Positions 15,758-23,456 of a DNA stretch of 46,508 nucleotides are shown in pieces. A model generated the notes under the pieces. It was not told where the DNA came from and did not search any database. It saw nothing but the letters and a program-made list of their open reading frames with translations. Position 1 is the stretch's first letter. Every line of letters begins with the position of its first letter. Source of the DNA: JBOGEB01 sp050743125 (GTDB lineage Bacteria; Actinomycetota; Nitriliruptoria; Euzebyales; Egibacteraceae); contig JBOGEB010000012.1 of the NCBI GenBank assembly GCA_050743125.1, positions 1 through 46,508 of the forward strand, written 5' to 3'. The translations under genes and the position numbers were made by a program.

Positions 15758-16698
15758 CCGCACGCCTGGAGCGATCCGGCGATGACGATCGTGAGCTTCG
15801 GTCGGTCGACCGCGGCGTGTTCGTCGGTCTGACCGCGCTTGACTTTGGGTACCTCGTGCAGCGTTATCCCGTCGAAGATACGAAGAACACGGCCGAGGAC
15901 CAGTTCACGGCCGCCGGCGGTCCCGCCACGAACGCCGCCGTCACGTTCGCGTTCCTCGCCCGAGGCGGCACTCACCTCATGACGGCCCTCGGGGCACATT
16001 TTCTTACCGAGTTCGTGCGCGACGACCTCCGCCAGCACGCGGTGCAGGTCACCGACCTGACCCCGGAGCGCGCCGAGCCGCCGCCGATCTCCTCCATCAC
16101 GATCGCGCGGGAGAACGGCAGCCGGACCGTGGTCTCGCTCGACGCCTCCCGCCTCGTCGTGCCCGCATCGGCGCTTCCGGACGGGCTCCTCCATGACGTT
16201 GGCGTTGTCCTCCTCGACGGTCACCTCCCAGAGCTCTGCGTTGCGGTCGCACGAGCGGCCCGGGAGGCGGGCGTGCCGGTCGTCTTCGACGGCGGACGCT
16301 GGAAGAAGATCAACGACGTGCTGCTCGAGTACGTCGACATCGCGATCTGCTCCCGGTCCTTCCACCCACCCGCTGCCGTCGACCACGGGCGTCATGCGGT
16401 GCACGAGTACCTCCATGCACGCGGCGTCGACCTGGTGGCCACGACCGACGGCGCCGCCCCTATCCGCTTCTCCACACCCACCGCGCAAGGTGAGGTCGCG
16501 GTGCCGCAAACGGCCGCCATCGACACGCTCGGCGCTGGCGACATCTTTCACGGCGCCTTCTGCTACTACTTCCTGCGCTCCAACGGTCGGTTTCGCGAGG
16601 CGCTGGAGAACGCCGCACTCGTGGCATCGACGTCCTGCGCCCACTTCGGCACCCGCGCGTGGATGGCCGCCAATGGCCGAGCAAGGTTCCCCGGGTGA
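15754..16698 (+). CDS. PfkB-family carbohydrate/nucleoside kinase
   Basis: 314 residues. PfkB (ribokinase) signatures are present: the N-terminal glycine pair in TAAGGPATNAAVTFAFLA near residue 55 and the catalytic/anion-hole motif IDTLGAGDIFHGAFCYYFL near residue 255. The aspartate of GAGD is the expected base. Such kinases phosphorylate a sugar or nucleoside with ATP; the substrate cannot be deduced. It shares four bases with the upstream HTH gene and ends six bases before a perfect hairpin. Confidence 0.88.
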   Translation: MTARLERSGDDDRELRSVDRGVFVGLTALDFGYLVQRYPVEDTKNTAEDQFTAAGGPATNAAVTFAFLARGGTHLMTALGAHFLTEFVRDDLRQHAVQVTDLTPERAEPPPISSITIARENGSRTVVSLDASRLVVPASALPDGLLHDVGVVLLDGHLPELCVAVARAAREAGVPVVFDGGRWKKINDVLLEYVDIAICSRSFHPPAAVDHGRHAVHEYLHARGVDLVATTDGAAPIRFSTPTAQGEVAVPQTAAIDTLGAGDIFHGAFCYYFLRSNGRFREALENAALVASTSCAHFGTRAWMAANGRARFPG

Positions 16699-16703
16699 GG
16701 AGA

Positions 16704-16748
16704 TCTGTGGTCGCCTACCGGACCAGGCGTCCGGTAGGCGACCACAGA
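16704..16748. terminator. Perfect 20-bp hairpin between the kinase and acyl-CoA dehydrogenase genes
   Basis: TCTGTGGTCGCCTACCGGAC, a five-base loop (CAGGC) and the exact reverse complement. It starts six bases after the kinase stop (16698) and lies 51 bases before the 3' end of the convergent dehydrogenase gene. There is no T-run on either side, as is common for actinobacterial terminators. It probably ends both convergent transcripts. Confidence 0.75.
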
Positions 16749-16799
16749 ACAGCCCTCCTCCGGGAGTTGCCCCCTCCACACGCCTTCCAGCCGAGGTGC

Positions 16800-17822
16800 T
16801 CAGACGCCGATGAGGTCGGCGATGCGGCGGCGGTGGTCGCTCGCGGTGCCGAGGAGGGCGGCGCCGGAGCGGGCGCGGCGCAGGTAGAGGTGGAGGTCGT
16901 GCTCCCAGGTGAAGCCGATCCCGCCGTGGACCTGGATCGCGCCCTGAGCGCAGGCGACGGCGGCGTCGCTGGCCGCGGCCTTGGCCTGGCTCGCGGCGAG
17001 CGCCGCGTCCGGCGTGTCCTCCTGCACCGCCCAGGCGGCGTAGTACATGTGGCTGCGCGCCGCCTCGAGCGCGACGAACATGTCCGCGCAGCGGTGGCTG
17101 ACGGCCTGGTAGGCGCCGATCGGGCGGCCGAACTGCTCGCGCGTCTTCGCGTGCGTGACGGCCATGTCGAGGCAGGCATGCGCGACCCCGACCAGCTCGT
17201 GCGCGAGCGCGACCGCGCCGTGCAGGCGCGCGGCCTCGAGCGCCGCGTTGCCCTCCCCCGCGGGCCCGGCGGCGATGACGGGCGCGCCCTCCAGCCGCAC
17301 GGTGCAGAGCCGGCGGGTGGCGTCCATGGTCGGGTGCGCCTCGACAGGTGTGTCAACGGCGTCCACAGCCACCAGCCGTGGCCGGTCCTCGTCGCTCGCG
17401 ACAAGCACGATCGCCGTCGCGACGTGGGCCTCCGGTACCCGGTGGAACACCCCCTGCACGATCCCGTCACCGAGCGTGGCCTCACCCTCCAGCGCGAGCA
17501 CCGGGATGGCTTGGCCGGCCCGCAGGTCCGCCAAGAGCACGTCCATCTCCGCGGCGGCGAGCGCCGGTGCAGCGATCCCGGCCGCGCTCACCAGCGGGAC
17601 GGGGGCGAGCGCGCGCCCGCACTCCTCCAGCGCCACGCCGAGCTCGACCAAGCTCGGCAGGTCGGTGACTCCCATCTGGGCGAGCCGCTGGTAGAGGTCG
17701 AGGTCGGCGCCGGTCTCCGACTCCGTCACCGAGCGGACCCGCTCGCGGGCGCAGTGGTCGCCCAGCAGGTCACGCACCGCGTCCCGCAGCGCCTCCTGCT
17801 CCTCGGTGAAGGCGACGTCCAT
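16800..17822 (-). CDS. Acyl-CoA dehydrogenase, short subunit
   Basis: 340 residues of the acyl-CoA dehydrogenase (FAD) fold: N-terminal helices (MDVAFTEEQEALRDAVRDLL), a reduced middle domain, and the C-terminal helical domain with TREQFGRPIGAYQAVSHRCA near residue 235 and QVHGGIGFTWEHDLHLYLRR near residue 305. It follows the 390-residue dehydrogenase gene by three bases. Such tandem short/long pairs form heterotetramers acting on steroid or branched acyl-CoA side chains in actinobacteria (FadE26/27-like). The pairing is seen; the substrate is inferred only as a bulky acyl-CoA. Confidence 0.88.
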   Translation of the reverse strand: MDVAFTEEQEALRDAVRDLLGDHCARERVRSVTESETGADLDLYQRLAQMGVTDLPSLVELGVALEECGRALAPVPLVSAAGIAAPALAAAEMDVLLADLRAGQAIPVLALEGEATLGDGIVQGVFHRVPEAHVATAIVLVASDEDRPRLVAVDAVDTPVEAHPTMDATRRLCTVRLEGAPVIAAGPAGEGNAALEAARLHGAVALAHELVGVAHACLDMAVTHAKTREQFGRPIGAYQAVSHRCADMFVALEAARSHMYYAAWAVQEDTPDAALAASQAKAAASDAAVACAQGAIQVHGGIGFTWEHDLHLYLRRARSGAALLGTASDHRRRIADLIGV

Positions 17823-17825
17823 CGG

Positions 17826-18998
17826 CTACCGGCTCCTGGGGAGGCCGAGCACGCGCTCGGCGATGATGTTCTTGCAGACCTCGGTGGTGCCGGCCTCGAT
17901 CGTGTGTCCCCTCCCGCGGAGGTAGACACGCTGCCAGAACCCGTCATCGGCGGCGTCTGGGCCGCTCATCACCTGGCCGGCGCTGCCGAGCAGCTCCATC
18001 GCAAGCTCGCCCATGGCTTGCTGCGTCCGCTCCCAAAGCAGCTTGGCCATCGAACCCTCGGGGCCGGGCGCCCCCTTCTGGAGCTTGGACAGGCTGCGGA
18101 GGTTCGTGATCCGTACGGCCTCGATGTCGAGGTGGAAGCCGGCCAGCCGCTCGCGCACCATGGGGTCGTCGGCGCGGCCGAGCTTGCGGACGAGTTTGAT
18201 CAGCCGGTCGAGGATGATCCGCGCACCGACCTGCATCGCCGTGCTCATCGTCCCGCGCTCATGCAGGAGCGTCGTCATCGCGACCTTCCACCCGTCGCCC
18301 TCGTCGCCCAGCCGGTTGCCTACCGGGACCCTGGCGTCGTCGAAGAAGATCTCGTTGAACTCCGGATCGCCGGTGATCTGGACGAGCGGACGGACGGTCA
18401 CTCCCGGGTCGTGCATTCCCGCGACGAGATACGTGAGGCCCGCATGCTTCGGCGCGTCCAGGTCGGTTCGCGCCACGAGGAGGCAGAAGTCCGCCAGGTG
18501 CCCGTAGCTCGTCCACACTTTCTGCCCGTTGACGACGTACTCGTCGCCCTCGCGGACCGCCCTCGTGCGGAGCGAGCCGAGGTCGCTGCCTGAGCCCGGC
18601 TCGCTGAACCCCTGGCACCAGATCTCGTCACCGCGCAGCAGGGGCGGGAGGTAGCGGCGCTTCTGCTCGTCGGTGCCCCACGCCATGATCGTCGGCCCGG
18701 CCATGTACAGGCCGATGGTGTTGATCGGAGGGGGTGCCTGGACTCGAGCGGCCTCCTGGTCGAAGATCGCCTGCTGGACGAGCGTGCCGGCACGCCCGCC
18801 GTACTCCCGCGGCCACGTGAATCCGAGCCAGCCGGCGTCGTAGAGCGTTCGCTGCCACCACCGCCACAGCTCGACCAGCTCGTCCGGATCGCGCGCGACC
18901 GGACGTGGCTCCGGCCAGCCCTCGGGCAGATGCTCGCAGAGCCACCGGCGTGCCTCTGCCCGGAACTCCGCTTCGGCAGGGCTGTCCCGGAAGTCCAT
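17826..18998 (-). CDS. Acyl-CoA dehydrogenase, long subunit
   Basis: 390 residues. ATG 18998 is chosen because AAGGGGAG lies five bases upstream. Visible are the middle-domain FAD/substrate stretch CQGFSEPGSGSDLGSLRTRA near residue 125, YVVNGQKVWTSYGHLADFCL near residue 150 and the C-terminal GHTIEAGTTEVCKNIIAERV. These belong to full acyl-CoA dehydrogenases. It pairs with the 340-residue subunit immediately downstream, a layout known for alpha2beta2 dehydrogenases of sterol side-chain catabolism. No other steroid genes are in the window, so the substrate is open. Confidence 0.9.
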   Translation of the reverse strand: MDFRDSPAEAEFRAEARRWLCEHLPEGWPEPRPVARDPDELVELWRWWQRTLYDAGWLGFTWPREYGGRAGTLVQQAIFDQEAARVQAPPPINTIGLYMAGPTIMAWGTDEQKRRYLPPLLRGDEIWCQGFSEPGSGSDLGSLRTRAVREGDEYVVNGQKVWTSYGHLADFCLLVARTDLDAPKHAGLTYLVAGMHDPGVTVRPLVQITGDPEFNEIFFDDARVPVGNRLGDEGDGWKVAMTTLLHERGTMSTAMQVGARIILDRLIKLVRKLGRADDPMVRERLAGFHLDIEAVRITNLRSLSKLQKGAPGPEGSMAKLLWERTQQAMGELAMELLGSAGQVMSGPDAADDGFWQRVYLRGRGHTIEAGTTEVCKNIIAERVLGLPRSR

Positions 18999-19183
18999 CG
19001 CCACTCCCCTTGCCGCGGAAGCTGACCGAAGCCACCCTAATCGGATGCTGTCGCGGATAGGATGCCCCGACGGACGGGCTGATGCTCCGCACCGCCGCTG
19101 TCCAGCTACTCGATCAGGGAGGCGGTGCTCCGGGCTGTTTCCGGTAAGCCGCCGTGGGTGGCACTGGGCTGATCTGAGGGCGT

Positions 19184-19267
19184 GTGTCGAAACCGGGCCA
19201 GACGGTGAGACGTCCCGGGGAGCCCTCGTCGGCGACTTCGCGACACAGCCCTGTAGGGTTTCGACAC
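19184..19267 (+). promoter_or_regulatory. Inverted-repeat leader abutting the rtcB start codon
   Basis: GTGTCGAAACC (19184-19194) and its exact reverse complement GGTTTCGACAC (19257-19267) enclose 62 bases; the right arm ends directly before the rtcB ATG. The arm includes part of the likely ribosome-binding site (AGGG), so pairing would occlude initiation. The repeats could be an RNA switch, an operator or the ends of a tiny element. The structure is seen; function is inferred. Confidence 0.5.
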
Positions 19268-20491
19268 ATGTTCTCAGGCATGATGGCGCCCATGCCGCCT
19301 AAGGAGATCGCGCCACGGGTCCTGAGCTGGGCGTCCCTGCTCGACGAGGAGGCCGCTAGGCAGGCCGCGACGACGGCGCGGCTGCCGGTCGTCCGCGGGC
19401 ACGTGGCGTTGATGCCGGACGCGCACCTCGGGAAGGGTGTGGCGATCGGGTCAGTGATTCCCACGAAGGGTGCGCTGATCCCGTCCGCCGTTGGGGTGGA
19501 CATCGGGTGCGGGATGACCGCGGCCGAAACCGACGTAACCGCCGACGACCTGCCCGACACCCTCGAGCCGCTCCTCGACCGTATCGGGCAGTCGGTCCCA
19601 GCTGGGATGGACACGAGGAGGTCCAGAGGAACGTCCCAGACGGGTCAGGATCATGACCGCTGCGAGGCGGGAGTCGCCTGGCTCAAGCGGGCGCTCCACC
19701 AGCCGTCCACACAGCTCACACCCGAGCAACTGCGCAAGGTCGGCGAGCAGTTCGGCACGCTCGGCTCAGGAAACCACTTCCTGGAGGTCTGCGTCGACGA
19801 GCGCGACCGCGTCTGGGTCGTCCTCCACAGCGGGTCACGCGGGATCGGCAACCAGCTCGCGCAGCGGCACATCACCTCGGCGAAGGGGCTCATGCGCCAG
19901 CTCGACGTCGCGCTCGAGGACCCAGAGCTCGCCTATGTCCTGGCAGGCACCCCAGAGTTCGACGCGTACGTCGCTGACCTGCGCTTCGCTCAAGGCTACG
20001 CGAAGGCGAACCGAGCACAGATGATGGCTGCGGCGCTCGCTGACCTGATCGCAGAGGTCGGCCGCGGGCGGCAGACACGGCGGATCGACTGCCACCACAA
20101 CTACGCGGTCGTCGAGCACCACTTTGGCGAGGACGTGTGGGTGACGCGCAAGGGCGCGATCCGCGCGCGGGCGGGCGACCTCGGGATCGTGCCCGGATCG
20201 ATGGGAACCACGACCTACATCGTGCAAGGGCTCGGCGAGACGCAGTCGTACGCCTCGTGTGCGCACGGCGCCGGACGGGCGATGTCCCGCCGTCAGGCCC
20301 GGCAGCGGTTCACCGAGGACGACCTGCTCGCAGCTATGGGAGACCGGACGTGGCTTCGTCACAGCGCCAAGCGCCTGCTCGACGAGATCCCCGGCTCGTA
20401 CAAGGACGTCACCACGGTCATGGCCGACCAGCGCGACCTGGTCGAGCCCCTCCACACCCTCCACGGCGTGCTGAGCTACAAGGGCACTTGA
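19268..20491 (+). CDS. rtcB: RNA-splicing ligase RtcB
   Basis: 407 residues. RtcB joins RNA 2',3'-cyclic phosphate or 3'-phosphate ends to 5'-hydroxyl ends, using GTP and Mn2+, in RNA repair. All family motifs appear in order: VALMPDAHLGKGVAIGSVIP, GVDIGCGMTA, GSGNHFLEV, LHSGSRGIGN, CHHNYAVVEHH, TRKGAIRARAGDLGIVPGSM and the guanylylated-histidine segment SCAHGAGRAMSRRQAR. ATG 19268 directly follows the palindromic leader; ATGs 12 and 15 bases further are alternatives. No archease or RtcA/RtcR neighbour is present. The next gene, a HEPN-TIR protein that may cut RNA, has its own upstream region of 166 bases. Confidence 0.96.
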   Translation: MFSGMMAPMPPKEIAPRVLSWASLLDEEAARQAATTARLPVVRGHVALMPDAHLGKGVAIGSVIPTKGALIPSAVGVDIGCGMTAAETDVTADDLPDTLEPLLDRIGQSVPAGMDTRRSRGTSQTGQDHDRCEAGVAWLKRALHQPSTQLTPEQLRKVGEQFGTLGSGNHFLEVCVDERDRVWVVLHSGSRGIGNQLAQRHITSAKGLMRQLDVALEDPELAYVLAGTPEFDAYVADLRFAQGYAKANRAQMMAAALADLIAEVGRGRQTRRIDCHHNYAVVEHHFGEDVWVTRKGAIRARAGDLGIVPGSMGTTTYIVQGLGETQSYASCAHGAGRAMSRRQARQRFTEDDLLAAMGDRTWLRHSAKRLLDEIPGSYKDVTTVMADQRDLVEPLHTLHGVLSYKGT

Positions 20492-20657
20492 GGCCGCGCT
20501 TTCAGCCGCGACCGCTGCGTCCACGACCGTCCCGCAGAGCGGAGAGGTCCAACCGGGCGAGGCCCAAACATGCCACGCCCGCGAGGCCCTCAGGTATGCC
20601 TATAGCGCTACAATCCCCGGGCGTCGGCTTTTCCTTCCACTTCGGGGGCCGCCTACT

Positions 20658-22736
20658 ATGCGCCACTCGATACAGTCCATCCTCGCATCGACGTTCCTCC
20701 GGACACTTCAGGTCGAGCCCTTCCTGGCCCCCTCTGACGCTCTGGCCCGAATCAAGAGCTCCCTCCCCGCTGTCCCCTTTTTCCCTCCCGACCCGGTCCA
20801 CGTGAACCGTTTTCTTAAAGGCATTGCCAACGACGCGTGCTGCCGTGGGGTCGTCAACCCAATATGGCTTTCGCAGGCCAAAGACATCAACCTTTACTTT
20901 TACTTGATCGATACCGAGCCCGGTTGGATGCAGTACTTCGAAAGGCAGACAAAAGATCAAAGCTCCCCAGACAAACTCTCTTACTACATCCTTTACGGAA
21001 CCCACGACATCTTAATCGCGTTCCATGGATCCGAGCAGGAGTCGGACACGCTGCTCAAGACCATTAAGAGCACATCGACGGTCTACGACTGCATCGATTT
21101 TTCAATCTCACGATACCTGTATTTCCACCGCCATAAGACCCGTGAATCCTTTGAGTCTGCACACCCACCTCTCCCCGTGACGCAAGAGTCCATCAATGAC
21201 ATCATCGATGACTACAATAACCCAGCGCACAAGCAGCAGCGGGCGCAGCTAGAAAAAGCCGGCATCCTCCTCGGACCTACGTGGGAGCTCAAGGGCCAGG
21301 CGTCAACCAACGGCCGCGCTTATGTGGGAATCAACCTGCGTGGCCCAATGAACAACCTGTCGTCCTCGGTGATCTTGGAGGATCTTCTGCAAAGCGAGGT
21401 GCTGCGCACCTGCTTGGTGCATTTTGCAGAGCTCAACCGGGGAAAGCCCTTCAACTACTGGGCGAAGATCGTCTGTCAGGACTTCGAAGAGTTGGATCGA
21501 GCGCTCTTTGAGCTCGAATCGCGGCCGATAGGCTCGGTGACGCTCGGGACCGCAACGTTCGTTGTAGCCCGTGGTGACGAGCACCTCACACGGGTCAGCA
21601 GCCAGAGGTCTCCCCAATTCTCGGTACCGGACACTCATGGAATCGAGGCTCTTGCGCAGGATACGGTCGGAGCGCTCGGAGCTGAGGCGATCACGCTGTT
21701 CAACCTCCTGGAGTCACGGCTGCAGCCTGTGGTCCTCGACAGCCTGTGCGAGCTCCAGGAGCACGAGAAGGATCCATCCTGGGAGGACGACATCAAGGAG
21801 CGCGTCAACGCTGCCTTGAGTTCGTTCAGGCGCGCGCTGCTGGAGGGGGCACGACCCGGGACGCTGCAGGGTCCGGTCATGAACATGTCCACAGAGGTCG
21901 AACGCGTGCTCAAGGCAGCGTTGGAAAAAATGGTCAGATGTGTATACGGGCGCGATCTCGGCCGGGCTCAGAAAGAACTCAAGCTTCGGAGCCGAAAAGT
22001 CAGCGAGTTTGCGCTGGGCAACATCCTTTCCGCATTACAGACAATCAGGGACCGCGAGGACTTCGACTTCGTGTCAGAGGTTTTAACTGACGAATGGCTG
22101 GACCGGCTGGAGGAATTTGCGGACAACCGCAACCGGTGGGCGCATGCCGGGCGGGAGCCGAGCAGCTCGTCGCACGCGGAGATCTACGAGGCACGACGAG
22201 TGTTCGGCAACGGGATCGACCTGATCAGGTGGGTGCCAACACAGGTCATGCCAGCCATCAGGCGAAAAGACCAGGTTGCAGGAGATGAGGTTTCCGGTCG
22301 GCAAATAAACCTGCCCCCGGACAGCAGCTCTCGCCAGTTTGGGATCTTTTTGAGCCACTCGGCGGTGGACGCTGACATGGCGGATCGGATCGCCATGGGC
22401 CTACGGGCGCTCAAGTATCCGGTCTGGTACGCAGAGTGGGCGATCAAAGCCGGTGAGTCAATCGTCGAGAAGATCAACGACGCCCTGGCGCAGAACGACA
22501 CGTTGCTCGTGCTCTTGAGTCATGAGTCGGTCTCGTCTGCTTGGGTGCGACACGAGTTCACTGTGGCTTTGATGGACCAGCTGAGCGGTCAGGACGTAAC
22601 CGTCATCCCCATCCTGGTTGAGTCATGCCCCATACCGGCGATTCTGCGCACCATCAAATATGTCGACATGAGGGCAGACCGTTTTGAGCAGGGGTTCATC
22701 AAGCTGCTCGAGGCGTTGAGGGACCGGCTGCGGTAG
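20658..22736 (+). CDS. HEPN-TIR domain protein (candidate immune effector)
   Basis: 692 residues with AT-richer codon use than its neighbours. Residues 561-692 form a TIR domain: FGIFLSHSAVDADMADRIAM, then WYAEWAIKAGESIVEKINDA with candidate catalytic glutamates at about 600 and 604, and LVLLSHESVSSAWVRHEF. Upstream, a helical region of about residues 400-530 contains EFADNRNRWAHAG; R491-N492-x3-H496 fits the RNxxxH motif of HEPN ribonucleases. The first 400 residues are unrecognised and may sense a trigger. TIR domains of this sort often hydrolyse NAD+ or signal in antiphage defence. The domain calls are from motifs by eye; the immune role is inferred. ATG 20658 has only a weak upstream purine run. 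Confidence 0.75.
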   Translation: MRHSIQSILASTFLRTLQVEPFLAPSDALARIKSSLPAVPFFPPDPVHVNRFLKGIANDACCRGVVNPIWLSQAKDINLYFYLIDTEPGWMQYFERQTKDQSSPDKLSYYILYGTHDILIAFHGSEQESDTLLKTIKSTSTVYDCIDFSISRYLYFHRHKTRESFESAHPPLPVTQESINDIIDDYNNPAHKQQRAQLEKAGILLGPTWELKGQASTNGRAYVGINLRGPMNNLSSSVILEDLLQSEVLRTCLVHFAELNRGKPFNYWAKIVCQDFEELDRALFELESRPIGSVTLGTATFVVARGDEHLTRVSSQRSPQFSVPDTHGIEALAQDTVGALGAEAITLFNLLESRLQPVVLDSLCELQEHEKDPSWEDDIKERVNAALSSFRRALLEGARPGTLQGPVMNMSTEVERVLKAALEKMVRCVYGRDLGRAQKELKLRSRKVSEFALGNILSALQTIRDREDFDFVSEVLTDEWLDRLEEFADNRNRWAHAGREPSSSSHAEIYEARRVFGNGIDLIRWVPTQVMPAIRRKDQVAGDEVSGRQINLPPDSSSRQFGIFLSHSAVDADMADRIAMGLRALKYPVWYAEWAIKAGESIVEKINDALAQNDTLLVLLSHESVSSAWVRHEFTVALMDQLSGQDVTVIPILVESCPIPAILRTIKYVDMRADRFEQGFIKLLEALRDRLR

Positions 22737-22761
22737 GGCTGCGAGCCGGCCCAGGCGCGGC

Positions 22762-22908
22762 CTATCTCAGCAGCAGGATGATGAGAATGATCAGGAGCAC
22801 TGTGCCTATGCCAATGCCCGGCCCACGGTACACGCCCCCGCCGTACCCGAATGCGCCGAGCAGCACGAGGACGAGCAGGACGACCAGGATGATCGTGACG
22901 AGACTCAC
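22762..22908 (-). CDS. DUF3309-like small membrane protein
   Basis: 48 residues from GTG 22908, with GGAGGGG five bases upstream. Two hydrophobic helices (SLVTIILVVLLVLVLLGAF and IGTVLLIILIILLLR) surround a short glycine-rich loop (GYGGGVYRGPG). This layout matches the DUF3309 family of tiny membrane proteins, whose function is unknown. It is convergent with the HEPN-TIR gene and stands alone. Confidence 0.75.
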   Translation of the reverse strand: MSLVTIILVVLLVLVLLGAFGYGGGVYRGPGIGIGTVLLIILIILLLR

Positions 22909-22973
22909 GGGGACCCCTCCCTCAAGGAACTTCCCAGAAGAATACCCCGATCCGAGGGTTCGCAACCGTGCGC

Positions 22974-23456
22974 TCAGCGCCGCTCGAGGGTGGCGGAGAG
23001 GTGGTGGGTGAGGGGCTCGCCCACGGCGGCCATGCGGATCGCGTAGGTGAGGCGGGCGCGGTCGACGTCGATGTCCCGCTCGAGCGCATCGACGCGCTTT
23101 GCCGTGGCGGTGGCCGCTACCCGGGTGGTCTGCAAACGTATGGAGGAGCCGTCGAGGTGGCCCTCTGCGACCTCGGTGACGCCCGTGGGGTGGGCGAGGA
23201 CGAGCTCGACCCGGCCGTCGCCGACGTGACGGAAGTATCCCGCCTCGGCGTGCAGCGGCCGGCCGTCGTCCAGCGCCCAGGTCCGCTGGACGTAGAACAG
23301 GAACGGCTTGCCGCTGTGCGCGACATGAATCTGTTCGCCATAGCGGAACGATGCGATCGTCGGGTACTGGCCGGCCCCCTCCCCCACCCACGTCCCGAGC
23401 AGGAACCCGAGCGGCGCGATGTCGGGGTGAAGCGGTGGCGCCTCGGGCACGCTCAT
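22974..23456 (-). CDS. Nitrobindin / peroxynitrite isomerase-type haem protein
   Basis: 160 residues from ATG 23456. It carries the nitrobindin signature GTWVGEGAGQYP near residue 20 and a beta-barrel-like pattern through to LTHHLSATLERR at the end, where a histidine near residue 154 is the expected haem ligand. Known bacterial nitrobindins bind ferric haem and convert peroxynitrite to nitrate. Its ATG overlaps the stop of the homogentisate dioxygenase gene (ATGA), so the two are translated together. Confidence 0.88.
   Translation of the reverse strand: MSVPEAPPLHPDIAPLGFLLGTWVGEGAGQYPTIASFRYGEQIHVAHSGKPFLFYVQRTWALDDGRPLHAEAGYFRHVGDGRVELVLAHPTGVTEVAEGHLDGSSIRLQTTRVAATATAKRVDALERDIDVDRARLTYAIRMAAVGEPLTHHLSATLERR

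Noticed and set aside
16659..18593. A 644-codon open frame on the plus strand opposite the acyl-CoA dehydrogenase genes
   Set aside because: It is the mirror of high-GC coding sequence on the minus strand, with arginine/valine-rich composition and no motif; the dehydrogenases explain the stretch completely.
20607..20612. TACAAT as -10 box for the HEPN-TIR gene
   Set aside because: No acceptable -35 hexamer at 16-18 bases upstream.
19268..22736. rtcB and the HEPN-TIR gene as one operon
   Set aside because: They are separated by 166 bases and differ in base composition; no coupling is visible, so co-function is left as a hypothesis only.
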